Shown: positions 24,988 through 38,947, counted from the first letter of the stretch. The stretch: DNA of 64,000 bases from Struthidea cinerea (GCA_013397865.1 VZTI01001686.1:169154-233153), one strand, 5' to 3'. Notes: generated by a model not told the origin, from the letters alone. Program-made: numbers and translations.

Positions 24988-25881
24988 TGAAGTTTTTAAA
25001 TGATCAACTAACTTGAATTTGACATAATTTGTCTGATCAAACACCCTTTCTTTTCTTATCTAGAACCAGTGATTAGATTTCATAAGTCTTATGAAAATTC
25101 TTCATAACAGTCACCCTCTTCCTGACTTTGAGTCTAGTCCTAATTTACGTCTTTAGGCTAAACAGTTGTTTTCCTTCTTTCTTGCCTCAGAGGTAAGCAT
25201 AAAGTGACAGAGCGTCCTTTCTTCCTTGCTAAACATAAGAATCTTTTGAGGTTTACAAAGACTCAGATTCCAATACCCACCACATGTACACATCAGCTTC
25301 TTGGGACAGTCATTTGTTCTGTGTGATTCTTGGTTGTATTCTCACAGAGACCTCTAAAGAGTTGCTTAATTACCTGATCTGAGAACACAGCACTCAGACA
25401 GGCAGTCCTGTTCTTTCCCACCCCCATTATCTGCCTGTCTTCAGAAAGGATGGATATTGTATTGCAAAAATTAATGTTACAGGGAAGGCAGAAATTAAAA
25501 TGTCATTCATAGAATATAGTTTACAATTAGTTAGATACTTAGCTTCAGTCTGTCATAATATGTATTATATTAACTAGCCATCAAGATAATTGGAATAAAA
25601 AATTTCAGGCCTTGCCAGAACCCTTTGCCCTCAGAAGGGCTTAGGCATTCAGCCACATTTCTGCAGGAAGCACAATGTGAGCAGAAGGAAAAGGCCAAAT
25701 GAAGTCATAGACTGTCAGTAATTAAATCCCTCAGTGGCTACTCTAAGTCATTCACACAAAAAGATTACATTATAAGAAACCCCACAGGTGTGATATAGAT
25801 TAGGACCTAATGTAAAGGAAAAGTTTGAATAGTATTCCAGAAGCATTGTTCCACTGTACATCCTTCTTAAAGTTCTGAAAA

Positions 25882-25911
25882 GAAGAAAGATGAAGAAAGA
25901 TGAAGAAAATT
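25882..25911. repeat. Three tandem copies of a 10-bp unit
   Basis: GAAGAAAGAT occurs twice in tandem, followed by a third copy with two changes. Short purine-only repeat. Confidence 0.85.
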
Positions 25912-26115
25912 AAGAACAAGAACCAGAAGGACAAGAAATAAGAAAGCATGTGTCAGAGAAGGCAGGAATTAGAATTCTTCACCTTGCAGGTCTATTTCAA
26001 TCTAAAATATTCCCACCTTAATATTTCATTTAAAACCGCAAACTAAATATGGAAAAAATACTGTTGGAAAAACTCCCAACTACATTATTCATGGTAAGTG
26101 TTCAAAGTGTTTGAG

Positions 26116-26131
26116 CAAACAAACAAACAAA
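26116..26131. repeat. (CAAA)n microsatellite
   Basis: About four tandem CAAA units read directly. Ordinary simple repeat. Confidence 0.85.
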
Positions 26132-26285
26132 AGGTTTCTTAACTAGCATTGTTCTATCTGCTCTTCTGTACTCCACAATACCTTCCAGCCTTCAAATTTA
26201 GAGAGCTCAGTCAGATAAGCAAGTTTGCTATTGCATTTGCAGTCTAAATTTCAGAGCATAGTCTGTGTCTCTTCTGGTGTGTGCT

Positions 26286-27015
26286 TGTTGTACTGGGTTT
26301 CCATGGCCAAGTTTTGGTAGCAAGTTTTGGTAGGAGTGGCTTCCATAAGAAGCTTCTCCATGTCCAGCAGAATTGCCAGAGAAGAGAGGAATGAGAGAAG
26401 AACAGCCCTGCATACACCAGGGTTAGTGCAGAAGGAGTGGGAGGAGGTGCTCCAGAAGCTGGAGCTGAGGTGCCCCTGCAGCCCATGGTGCAGCCCATGG
26501 TGAGGCAGCTGTGCCCCTGCAGCCCATGGAGGACCACAGGGATGCAGAGATCTGCCTGCAGCCCCTGGAGATGCCCACACCAGAGCAGATGGGTGCCTGA
26601 GAGGAAGCTGTGAACCTGTGGGAGACTCATGCTGGAGCAGGGTCCTGGCAGGGATCTGCACACCCATGGAGAGAGGAGCCCATGCTGGAGCAGATTTCCT
26701 GGCAGGACTTGTGACCCTGTGGGGGACCCATGCTGGAAGAGGCTGTGCCTGAATGACTGTACCCATGGAAAAAATGACACATGTTGGACCAGTTTGTGGA
26801 GAACTGTTGCCCTTGGGATGGACTCATATCAGAGAAGCTCACGGGGAACTGTCTCCCATGTGAAGGATCCCACACCAGAGCAGGGGAAGGATTTGTCTCC
26901 CTGAGCAGTGACGAACTGACCGTAATCCCCATTCCCTGTCTGTGTTGCTGGTGCAGAGGAGGAGGACCTGGGAAAGAGGGAGGAATGGGGGGAAGGTGTT
27001 TTTGCTTCTCATGGG
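26286..27015 (+). mobile_element. ERVL-type endogenous retrovirus LTR, 3'-truncated
   Basis: The block starts TGTTGTACTGGGTTTCCATGG, the usual opening of a large avian ERVL-class LTR. It continues through the family's imperfect internal repeats: CTGCAGCCCATGG copies, then units of the form ACCCATGCTGGAGCAG, then GGAGAACTGT, then CACACCAGAGCAGGGGAAG. It ends with GAACTGACCGTAATCCCCATTCC and GGGGGGAAGGTGTTTTTGCTTCTCAT. The expected AATAAATT-containing 3' part and CA end are missing after about 27015. I see no retroviral coding sequence on either side, so this is a solo or truncated LTR. It is GC-rich against an AT-rich background, which leaves long chance frames on the minus strand. The family name is from recall. 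Confidence 0.75.
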
Positions 27016-29921
27016 CATGGACCATACGAAATGACTGATAATGGTATGTTGTGCTGGTAACTAGCACTGAGTCAACTCCAACAGAGTAGGTTTCAACAGT
27101 GCTGTATTTTTAGCCAAGGAGACACTAATTTGTGCATTTCACTATTTTCTCTTTATTTAGTCCTCTCATTGCTCAAAATGTTTTTTAACAGTTCTCCATG
27201 CTTTTACTTCTTAACTTTTCCTCAATCTGAATTCTGTTGTTTCCATTCATGTATCATATCTCCCTTGCTTTTCCTCCTCAACAGCATGCAGAGATTGGCA
27301 GCCATCAATTAGATTGTAGTGCCATTTTAAATTATTCATTATATTTCATAATGATAAAGCAGCACTTGATCTTGCAGTAAGATAAGGTCTCTGGTATGGC
27401 GCCTGATAAAAACTTCAATCACAGAACCATATTCTGCTTATTACTGAAAAAATTCAATGCAAAAGCTAAATAAGTCTTAATTTCCTGATATATTAAGAAG
27501 TTTCCAGTTACTTCACCCATTTCTTAAGATAAAAAAAAGTATTAGCTGTTGGCATTCCTGTTTCTTGCACGTAGCAATAGTAACATTCACCTGCTCATTT
27601 GTCAGCTTCAGGCTATCCATGCTATGTGGCACTCCCTGGTCCCCTCATCTGGAGGACCCATAGAAACACAACACATTTTCCTCCCCTTCTTCATGCAGCC
27701 ATTTCCAGCACAGTGAAATTCAGGGCCCTCATACAGGTGATGTGCATGTGGGTCTTGGCCTGCTGCTGTGGGGGGAAATAGCCAGGACGTGCACCCACAA
27801 ATCAGAGCTGGGCATGTCCTTGCTCCAGAGGACAGATAAAGCCTGAGACAAGCACAGCTCAATCTTCTATTTTACACCCTGGTTTGAGGGGCAAAGAGCC
27901 ACAGAGTGACATCAGAGACAACAGCCATATTTTCAATTTATGAGAATAGTAAGAACCCAAAAGCAGCAATGTTAGTAGAATTAAGAGCAATTAAAGTCAA
28001 ATTTGCTCAGCATCTGCAATGGCCCCTAGGATTTGTCATTTTCATACTGCAGCAAGGAAACTGAAAGTCCTGGGAGGCCAGGCTCTAGCCCAGATAGATC
28101 CATGTCTCATCCCTGAGCTCCACAACAGGGAGCCTATTAACGCTGACAAGGCTGACTGCCCTGAAATTGCAGACTTTTAAAACACTGACATTCTTGGCCC
28201 CAGTGGCACAAGGGCCCAGGACCTGTGCCCCAGTTTTTGGGCAACACCTCAGGACCTCTGGGTGTCAAGTGTCTGGTTCTGCTGTCAGCCACCAGAGTCC
28301 CCGCTGCAGAACTGAGACCACGACCCCTATTTTGGGGGACCACACAGGTACAGTCATGCGGCTGAGACCAATGGCAGTCTTTCTGAAGGAACCATGCTGG
28401 GGCCACAGACCCCAGGCTAGCAAGACCCCAGGCATCTCTTTCCAACTCTGAGCAGGGTAGCATTGAAAACTCAGTTTCTGTCACTGAGAAATTGATTGAA
28501 CACAAGATGTTAAATAGTCACCTCGGTTTTTGTTTCAATACTTTTGCTGACAGTTTTCACTTGTTTGCTATTATTGCTTCGGTGTGTTTCTTAAAATCAT
28601 CTTTCTCATAAAAAGGGCTTAATATATGCACCAATATCAGCCTTTAATTGACAGGTATTATATTTACAAGGCAAATATGTTAAATAGAAGGCATTAAAAC
28701 AAATAGATCTGAGAAAAATGATTGAACACTGCCTTCAAAGATGTATGTATTTCATGGACTTCATCTTGAAATTGGTGTCTACGTTCTTCTTAGCAATGAG
28801 TATGACTGTATAGTGAGCTTTTCCTAACTCATGGAAAATTCACCAGAACTGGTGAATATCCAAGTGCATATGAAAATAAAGAAGTATTTTCTAGAGTGTT
28901 AGCTTCAGACTGATTTCCACTATGTTTATCAAGAACTTTGGGTTTTATAATCCTTCTTTGAAATGTGATTTCTAAAAATCCTTTCAAACAACAGTTTTCC
29001 TAGGTAAAAGCTGGTAGCAGTAATAAATAAGAGAGAAAACACATCTTTGGTTAAACTATTTTAATGAGGAGACACTTAAACCATTAATGACCTGAGTAAG
29101 TGACTTTGGTAACCATGAGTTAGTAGCAGGTTCCACCTACCTTGATTTCCAAGATTCTTAACAGCCACAATTACACAAATAGATTCAGTATTATGTTCCT
29201 GATTACCAGATAAATGAAAGATGCAAAAAGGAATCTAGTTAATGCCTTTATAATCACACACAATTACCTTAAAAGGATAATAAAAAGGAAAGAAAAATGT
29301 TCAGAAGTTAGGAAATGGCAGACTCACAGTTGCTTCTGCAATGTTAATTTAAGACCCTATGCATTATGACACACCTTATTTATATGGTTCATAGTCCTTT
29401 CCATATCTCTTTCAAAGCAATGAGTGGACTCACCTTGTGAACAGATCAACATGTGGAGTGAAACAGAGTATTTCCGGGGGAGACTATTTCTGCAGTGCAA
29501 CAATATTCCATGTGAGACAGAGCTGAAACAGTACCCCAAAAATTTTCATAGGTGTTGCTGAGAGCACACGACAGCTGATATTCAGGCATCCTTAATTCCT
29601 TCTCAGCCTCTGAAAGCAGAGTGGGCCTAATAGCTTTCCATCGTCTTCCATGTTCTTCCGTTTCTCCATAGAGTGACTTGGGTTTAATGAAGAACTTCAG
29701 CTTCTCCCTGGACTGCTCTCATGTCACATCTCGTGGCATATCATACATAACCTCACCTTTTCTGAAAATCTACTCTGGTGGATCTACGTGAAACTGAAAT
29801 ACAGACATATGTAGTATTAACCACCAGTTAAGGCCAGAAGGACCCTGATGACATCTGGAGGACAGAAATCCATGGCCAAGTGCTGTGTAGGGTGGGCAAA
29901 CCAGTAGAACTGACGAAGTTA
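27016..29921. other. Non-coding stretch; GC-richer unassigned blocks 27600-28450
   Basis: Intervals 27600-27860 and 28040-28450 are clearly richer in G+C than the surroundings. They carry frames of up to 122 codons with no recognisable domain, such as 28137-28505 on the minus strand. They may be eroded LTR or other repeat pieces near the ERVL LTR, but no diagnostic ends were found. The rest is AT-rich with nothing seen. Confidence 0.45.
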
Positions 29922-29951
29922 CCTTTTTCTTGGTAGAAACCAAGAAAAAGG
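29922..29951. repeat. Perfect 13-bp inverted repeat with 4-nt loop
   Basis: CCTTTTTCTTGGT at 29922-29934 faces its exact reverse complement at 29939-29951, separated by AGAA. A transcript from either strand would form a tight 13-bp stem. Stem length is well below a microRNA precursor and no longer pairing was seen outside it. Confidence 0.9.
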
Positions 29952-32900
29952 ACCATTTGGGCTTGAGCCCAAGGAGGTCTCCATGGTCTCATTTTTTTTA
30001 GCCTTTTTTTAATGTATGAAGTGCCTTAAAAGCAATGCTCTCAGTCTTTGTTGCAGCCAATGTTGGGAAATGGAAAGCATAAATGACAGAAGATCAATTT
30101 TCTGGCTTTGGTGATTTTTTTCTAAGTCTGTTTTTCTTCTACTTTTCAGGACACAGGTTCAGTTTCTAGCAGCAGAAGTAACAATAATTATCTTAATTAT
30201 TCATCTTGATCAGTTTTCTCTTTCTGCAAAAAAGCAAAGAAAGCAAAGGACTGCACACATCACATGCATCTTGCTTTCTTCTGGAAGAAAATTTGGGCAC
30301 ATGAAGAAGGAGAGAAACACTGCACTTCAAAATCTTCCCAGTTTGGAAGACCAGGAGAGCAAGACTGCAGAGCACACAACAGGTACATTTAATGTCAGCA
30401 GAGACAGAGTAACCATATCCTAGATAAAAAAATTGTTATTTCTTTTTCAAGTTAAAGACTAGGCTGACTAGCACACCAACTGTTTTGCACTCCTCTAATA
30501 CAAAAAAGTGCTTATTTGGATGCTTTATACTATTCCAGAGTTTGGAAAAGCAATAAAGAGTATATCATTACATTTAGCTTTACAAGTTGATTTTTTTTAA
30601 AAAAACCCAACACATAAAACCATAATGCAATCACTTTTCTTTAGCATATCTTCAAGTATTCAATTCAAAATTTTAAAAGCTCCTTAACCCTAACCCTTTC
30701 TGAGGTCAATCATATGTGCTATGTAGAATAAAATATTACTATTTCTTTTTCTATTACCTGAAATATTTACATAAAATAAATCCACCATAAGTCCAAATCA
30801 AGAATAAAATTACCTGTTCCATGCCAAAACTATCTCACATAAGTCAATCACTTTTAAATAAATACAAAAGTCTTATCCTGAGTGGAGGCTAGGCAACAGA
30901 AAATAAAATTTAACTGCAAAGTCAGTTATCTTGCTATAGATAGCAAAGAAATACAGAATTTAAAATACGTACTGGAAACCCTCAGAGGTACAAAGCTTTG
31001 AACTCGGTCAATAGTCTAGGAAAGCCAGATTTTGGCGATTACACAATGCCTAAAGGGTTGATAACTAAAAAACTGCATGTCGTTGGACATAGGAAGATTT
31101 ATAATACAGAGCTCACTGGAATACAGTCACTGGGGATGTAGAAGAAGTATTTAATTTTATTATATAATCTGATAAATATTTATTGTATAGTTCCAGAATG
31201 CATCTTAATAAGAGTTTAAGACTCTCCTAATTCACATTCCCCAAGAGAGTAGGCATGTTTGTTACCAGTGGCTTTTCACTGCAGGGCATAGCTTTTTAGG
31301 TAAAAAAAAAAAAAAAAAGAAAACCCCAGTGCTACCTTTTCTCCCCAAAACTGAAAAAGGACAGCTTCACAGGCATTAAAATAGCTAAAATAGTAAAATA
31401 AAAGGTAGGATCGTACAGTGATTTTTATTTTGGCTAAATATAAGACTGTATATAAGACTGTAAATACAATAACTGATAGTTAACATCTGTTTATAGTAAT
31501 ACTACATCTACTAATCTGATTATCATGCTGCCTGTAGGAAATGAAACAATTGTATTTGCATGCCAACAGCTCAAGTCTGTCCGATTTCCCGTGGATCATC
31601 TAAGTATACCTAGACAGGTGTGTTGCCCTCAGGCTATTTTTACTACATAACATCTGAAATCACAACTGTGAGCTGGTTCTGCAGGTGAGAATTTTCCCAA
31701 CAGAGTATTTACATTTGAATTTGAAAAGTTCTGTGCAGGTTTAAGGAAGAACAAAGTACTTACTGAACAACCATGGCCACTGGTTTTAGAGTTGCTTTCC
31801 TTACTGGGACCCATATTAATAATCCAGTCTTTCAGAAAGGCTTATTTTTACCAGGAAATAATTTGGGCTACTGGTATCTAGGTACTTAAGTATAAAGGTT
31901 TAGGTACCTTGCATGAGGGACTGGAGTTCAAAAGCTTTACCCAACATCTAAATTAAGTAGCATTTTGCTACAAACATGTAAGAACAGGAACTGCAACATC
32001 TCAAAGGAAAAACTGCACCCACACTGCCTGGGGCTGCATTTACTCAGAGCTTAACTTCAGAACTCCCCTTGCACCTTTAAGAAATTACTGCTTGAGGGAC
32101 AGCGTGAAGTGCTTATGTGCACAAAAATTAACTTCAGTTTAGTATAGTTTTCTTATCTGTCAGAAATTTTAACTATTCCTTTTCATAGCTTCAGGGGAAA
32201 AAAAAAAAAAAGAAAAACCCAACATTTTTCTAATGGGCCACTGATCAGAACTGTTATTCTGATGGTGAAATCCCAAAGGGAAACATGTTTCAAATATGAA
32301 GTATTCCCTCCAGAGTCCCTGGCAGTCGTAGAAAGAAGAACTTCTTGATGTATAAAGACGGTGTCACCATTGTCAGAGAATACTACAGCAGGAAATGAAC
32401 CACAAATAAAAGCAATGTCTTTCTGCCTAGGAATCAAAATAGTTGTTTTTTAACCTACAATAATTTTAGAGAGTAAAATTCTAATGAATGCTTGCACACA
32501 CTATGAGAAAAAAAAACACTTGTCTGTAGTGTTTTTTGAATGTGCATATACTTGGGCTAATACTCAAGCTGATGATTTAAAGAGGACAAGGTTGTACACA
32601 ACACATAGAGAAGGTCCCCATCAAGAAATCAAAATATCATTTTAGAGAAGGTGAAATAATGTACAGTTCACAGCCAACCTCACTTTTCCAACAAATGGAG
32701 CCATAAATGCAATTTTCTGTCCTTTGCTCTCAAGAATTAATTTTAAGGTATTCATATTTTTCTTCAAGTACATCTTAAGTCTCAATTAAACCCCAAAAAG
32801 CTACAATAAAGTAACATTAAGAGCCAACTTAAACCCATCATAGCAAGGAAATTCAGTCTTAGGCTAAAAATTTTGTCTCACTCTTCATCTTTAAATCACT

Positions 32901-33704
32901 CCGTTTTGGTTAGGAATTGTACGGCCTGGAGAAGTGTGTGATTTTTCATACTGCACAGTACATATGTTCCAGCACTTAGGTTAAAGGGAAGTCAGAATTT
33001 TTAGCCTTATCTCTGAATTTCTTTACCTTTGAAGGCTTAACTGAAGCATCTATAATCAGTTTAACATGAGTTTTCAACATTTAAATCTTTTCACCTTGGA
33101 AGAGAAACTGGAATTTCAAAAGCTATTTTGCTGTGTACTTCAATGGTGCTTTCTAAATTTAAAGGATCGAGCACCACTTACTACATGAGACTGAATATAT
33201 GCATTTTTAAATGGCACTTAGTCTTGAGTGGCTTAAATGTGGTAAAAAAGGCTTACACATTGCCAATATAAGTTTACAAATTCAAACATTCAGGCATGAA
33301 AATCCTTTCCCTAAGTTGTTTTCAAGCTTCATCCTTTTTTTTTCTGTAATAACTAAAGCAAAGCCACAGTAGCTGCAGCCATTTGCATCTAAGGAAGAGA
33401 TGTTTTGCTTTGGTGATATAGTTAATGAGTCTAAAAATATTCAGTATAATAATTCTGTCAAAGCCCCCACAGTCTCCTCAATGAGCAGAAGCCTGCAGGA
33501 TTCCAATGGGGAGCCAAGTAATGAGCTCTCAGCATTCGCTCCCACACCGTCCAGACGAAATATACTCGGGCCTCCACGGTTCCACATCATTAGCAACATG
33601 AAACAAAGACACATGCTTGACTTTAATAAGCGACTAAAGTTGCTGGCTTATTAGGCTGTCACTGCACATAAACTCTATTTCAGTGTGACAAAACAGTTCC
33701 CTGC

Positions 33705-33803
33705 AAAAACAACAAATAACAAAAAAACTAGAACAAAACAAAACAACAACCGAGAAAAAAAACCTAAAAACCGAAAAACAAGAAGAAAAACAAAAAGAAG
33801 GAA
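33705..33803. repeat. A-rich low-complexity tract
   Basis: About 100 bases made almost only of A with scattered C and G (AACAAA, GAAAAA and similar words). On the minus strand this gives a Phe/Leu/Val-rich frame (33675-33872) that is not a gene. Confidence 0.85.
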
Positions 33804-33892
33804 ACGCTTTTCCAAGCAGAGATTGGTATAATTTAGTGTAGTAAGTGATTGAAGAGAGTTGAACGGAGGCACATGGGAAGTGATGGGTTTCT

Positions 33893-33970
33893 GACACCGG
33901 CTCTCACGGGCACGCCGCAGACCGCGGTTTCACTGCTGGAGACGATGAATACGGTGGGCTGCGGTGATCA
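33893..33970. other. Small CpG cluster
   Basis: Roughly eight or more CpGs occur within about 80 bases, including GGGCACGCCGCAGACCGCGG, in an otherwise CpG-depleted region. It is too short for a classical CpG island. It could be the core of a regulatory element or a fragment of a GC-rich repeat. Confidence 0.45.
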
Positions 33971-36900
33971 GGCTATGGGCATATGTGACTGAGTTTTAGT
34001 TGATATTCCTGCAAGACAGGAAGTGAAGAAGCTTATTTCCCACTGGGAAAAGGTTCAGGCATGATTAACTTGGGCATGACCAAATAGGTCAATGATATGA
34101 CAATGTGTCTAGCACAATAATTAAGTGGAAAAATGTGTGTAATTTGTTTCCTCTTGTTCTTCACATACCAATAATGTATTAGCAAGGATTCATTTAATCT
34201 CTTTCATTATATAAAAATTGATAGCAACACAGTATGATAGCCTTCAGTCGAATATATTCCTTTAAATTATATTTATTACCTCAGAAAAATAGTTGCACCA
34301 ATGAATACTCTTCAGTGTTTAAACTTTAATGCTTGACTTGCAGAGCTGCCAAGGAGCTTTTTAAATGTCAATTTTAACTAAAAGTATACTGACAGAGACA
34401 GAAAAAATCATAATATTTATATTTAAAAAATGATGGCCTTTGGTCTTAAGTAAAACTCAGCATTAGGGATGTGCAGGAAAGAACCCTCCTGTGCCACATG
34501 CGTATTCCCAATTTTAAACATTCTCCTGATTCATATCAAGGTGACACGTGAAAAACTAGGGATTGAGGTTAACAGAAGGGTTCCCTTATGTTGTAAGTCA
34601 ACCAGCAGCTGGCTATGGCACTCATCTGAAGGGTGAAGATCAAAGCTCAGGTTCTCTCTTCTGCATTAATTCAGAGCAGGCATTGATATTTTCATGCACT
34701 TACAACGTCACCAGTAGAGCTTCAAGGGAAGAGAATGATAAAAATCTAACCATACACATTCAATAGTGTGGCCTCAGAATACCTAGATTTTTTGAGACAC
34801 ATGCTGAAGTCCCAGTTCTAAACTGGGTTTAACCAACTCAAGATGAGTAGAAATACTGTCCTAGGCTCAAAGAGCGTGTCCCTGTCAAAGTCTCTAAATA
34901 AAGTCCTATGAAGCATTCAATTCTGCAACCCCGCCATTTTTCAAAGGATAAGATTTCTTACGCAGGTATGGTCACCTTCTCTAAATATTTATTTCATTCA
35001 GAATACTTTTACAAACGTACTTTTCTTTCTGAGCTCATTCTCAGACCCTTTTGATAATGGTAACACACTTTCAGGAGACAGCCATCTTAATATTACTGAC
35101 ATGTTTATACATAGTTTGGTGGGCAGGTTTAGGAGAACAACACAGTGATTAAAGGGTAAGGTAAAGATCTATATTTGGGGGGCAGTTCTGTAGCAGTGTT
35201 GTTAATTTTTTTTGTTTGTTTGGAAAATGTTGAAGAAGAAGGGCTTTTGTAGGCATTGGAATAGCTCCTTTATAATTCCAGTGGAGGTGACACAATTTAA
35301 AAAGATCACAGAACAAAAGAGACAGAACCTCACTGTTGGCTTAACAGGCTGATCCATCAGAATTTCCAAGGGAAAAAAAATAGGTTATCTTTTGAAAATT
35401 TTACAACAAAAGCAGTGGTTAATCACAGCTTTTATAAATGAGGACTTGAAAGGATGAAAAGCCCAGAAAAAGAAAAGAAGCCATGAGTACCTCTTTTATA
35501 AGTTCCTGACAAATAATAGATAATAGATAAATAACAATGAAGGGTACATTATGGCAAAAATTATAATCAGTTGCTAATTTCAGATGTAATCTCAGGATAC
35601 TTCCAACAGCCAGCAGTATGAGCAGGAAGCTACCTTCACCATGAAGCTCTGCAACAGAGTCTGGAACAGCCAGGCCCAAATCTGTACCACAACATGACTA
35701 TGGGAACATAAACTTGGAATGCTGCAGTGAGCATAGCAAGGAGAACATACACCAAGCACTCCATCACCGTGTACAGCAACCATACCCAGCTGCCTTTCCC
35801 CAAAAATCTGGGAAACGCATAAAATTCACCTAGAGCTTTCTCAGAGACTTGTCAAAAGAGGGACTCAAGTGTATAGGTCCTGAATAACTGAAAAGTCCTC
35901 AGTTATGCAAGCAACAAGCCCTTGCTGTAACTATGTCATGAGCAGCATAGGACTTTGTAGTCAGGCACAATGGACGTGGCAGATACAGCGCATGCAAGTA
36001 AAGCTAATAAATTTTAGAGAAATTTCAAAACTTTGTGGGCAGCATTGACTGTCAAAGAAAACATCATTATGGAATCTTGCATCTATGTAGCTTTTATCAG
36101 GATCCAGCTAGTAAATGCTAAATACCAAAATACGGTCAGAGTTACCTTCGCAAGTTCAATAAGAACAAAGCTGACCTGTGCAGGCTAGATATGCTCATGT
36201 GTTTTCCTTAATAATCAGACATTTTTTCTAATGATATAATTAATTTTGAACAGCTGAAAAGCTTCTGTAATTTGTATTAAATGGTAAATAAATACATGAA
36301 ACAAAAATAAAACCCCCAAAATTTTCCTTCAGCAATAATACACTCACAATCCATAACTAACAGGAAGACAAACAATCCATACTTGGCACAAAATACTGAA
36401 ACTCTATTTATACCCCGGTTCCCAGTTGATTTAAACCTTCATTAGAAAATATACAACTGTTAGTGCAGAAAAATAGAAAAATCTCGTGTAATAAGAGTAA
36501 ATTATATATGAATGAGAGCCAGGCACCCTTTGACACACTACTGATAAAACTCCTGGCTTCAGGCATACTACTGAATTGGAAACTCTGTCGGGGTAGCACC
36601 CCATACAGAATAATGTGAGAATAAAATTATATCATAATAAATTCATCCTAGTGACAATTTTATGCACCATTCAGTACTGTTAATTTAATAAAATACCCTC
36701 GCAGGGTAGCTGCCCCAGTGTCCCAGAGTGCATGTTCCAATACCAGACTCAAAGGAGCAGCTGGACTTCACTGAACTGATTGTCAGTCACTATTCAGTGG
36801 CTGAGAGTACTTTACGTGATCATGAGCAATATTTTAGAAAATTACAACATTCTAGCTATAATTTGGTACTAGGCCTGTCTTTCATTTAACTCTGGCAAGA

Positions 36901-38947
36901 AATTATGGCTGTAGGAATCTGGGTTCCCCATAGAGGTTCAGAGTAGCTAAAGATCTTTCAAGTACTATAGAAATTCTCTTAGTGGCTTGTTTGCTATACT
37001 TTGATCACCTTGCATCTAAATGGAAGAAAATGTATGAGGAAGGAAAGAGGAATGTATTTTATCTTATGTACATTGATTTAGTATCTTTCATTAACTCCCT
37101 TTCATGCTCCTATGTGTTCCTCTACAGGTATGTCAGAAGAGTAACAGATTAAATAATTTTGCAAGGAGATACAGTCTTATATCTTTCTTTGTGGTCACTG
37201 TTCTTCACAACATCTCCTTTCTGGGAAGAAAATACGTTCACACAATATTGACAAAGGAAATCAAAGATAATCCCTTTTACAGGATGCTCCACACGGCAGT
37301 AGGGAGAGATCAATTATCCTAAGCCTTTGTTCCTTCCCATAAAAGAGAAAATGCAATTTGAAATATCTGATGGGTTTGTAGCATTTTCCAAATGCTAGAA
37401 AGGAATGTCAAGCCTCTTGATGAATGTCAAAATGTTAACTTGAAAGAAAGCTGGTTTTCTGCATTCTACCTGTGTGTCTCTCAGACCTGCTGTCTGACCC
37501 AAAGGCTGTCATTGCCACCTGCCTTCCCAGCACATTTGGGCAAATGTACCTCTATTGGTACCCATATATCTGGGTACATACACACTGGCACTGGGCAGTG
37601 TGTGCACCAGAAGTGCTTCAGAGACCTAAAAAGGGTGTGGCTGCCTTTGTTACTCTGGCATTTCTGACCATAGACAAACCCTGGTGGTACTAAACCAGCC
37701 GGGAGGGAAGTAAAGTATGTTTAAAGAGTTAAGAAAGCATACATATATAGAATTTCAGGTTGCTCTAGGAACCTACAAAAACAGACCAAACTCTTGTTGC
37801 ATGAGCAGTTGTTTTCAAAAATGCTTGTATCAGTGGTATCACCAGAGTACAACTCAGTTCAAAACAACACTTAGCTAGTGATTCCTCATGGTAGAACAAC
37901 TCGAATTTAAAGCATTTCCCCAGTTTTATAAAAATCTAAGAAACTCTCAGAAATGTCCATTCTTGCCCAAATAAATAAAAAGTAGTCTCTGAGCATTCAA
38001 CAGCATGGTTTTTTGCTTGGCAACAACATTGGCAGATGGATGATTTAGTGTTAAAAATCCAAAAGCATATGTAAAACTCAAGTTGTCAGAGGGCTCTGGC
38101 ACATGAAAAGGTTACCATGCATCAGCTGCTCTGTCATTTAGTCACTGTGCATTCTTTTACTCTGTAATGAGTGAGGTAATTTAAGGCAGGCACAGACATA
38201 TCATGGTGGAGCTTAAAAGACTGTACAGACCTACAAACTGCACCACAAGACATGGCAGTTATGCCTCCAGTTAAATGGTTTGCATATCTGCATAAATTCT
38301 CTCAATCTATCCATACTGCAGGTGCATCCACACCTGACTGGGAAATCATGCATCCCTCACTCATAGCAGGATAATTTACAGTACTGCTGCTACGTGCTGT
38401 TGTTTGCAGAACTGCATGCAGGCATCACCTTTCTGCAGCTGATGGACAATAATGTGTTTGTGTGTGAAAAATCGGGACTATTCTATCCTTGACAAAACAT
38501 GTGTTTGGTGGTTTGGCATTAAAACGTAATTTTGTACGAATCCTAGCGAGACAGAGGAAATATTTTCTGTAAACATTGTTCTGGAGTTGATAAAGAAGGC
38601 AATATCTTAAGTTTCCAAAATATTTTGTTATTTATATTTTTCACCATGAAATCAACATTTATTAAAACCAACAAAAACAGCTATTTGGCAGTTATTAAAC
38701 ATAAATGAAAGAACATTTTAAATTTCAGTTTTCCACCAAAGGAATAGTCCTCCAAGTTTTCATTGTCTTATACATTTGGGTTTATTTTTTACATGAAAGT
38801 ATTTCCAAAAGATATTTCTGCTTTCTCATTAAATTTTAATAACATCTGAAACTTTCATTGTCTCTATTCTTTATTGAATTACTTGCAACTTAGTACAGGG
38901 TATGAAAACATTGACATGAACATAAAGCATGTAACATATATACATAA

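Larger units (their letters stand above)
24988..26285. other. AT-rich non-coding stretch, nothing recognised
   Basis: No gene or transposon recognised. It contains a small tandem repeat at 25882-25911 and a CAAA microsatellite at 26116-26131. Confidence 0.55.

Noticed and set aside
26244..27067. Three overlapping minus-strand open frames of 146-178 codons
   Set aside because: They lie inside the GC-rich ERVL-type LTR. Two overlap in different frames, none has a domain, and their repetitive Pro/Ser/His content follows from the LTR's internal repeats.
28137..28505. Minus-strand open frame of 122 codons
   Set aside because: Explained by the locally GC-rich composition. There is no domain, and a plus-strand frame overlaps it.
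30684..30697. Telomere-like TTAACCCTAACCC
   Set aside because: Only two CCCTAA units. Chance occurrence, not an interstitial telomeric array.
33634..33897. Phe/Leu/Val-rich minus-strand frames resembling a membrane protein
   Set aside because: Produced by the A-rich low-complexity tract at 33705-33803 read in antisense.
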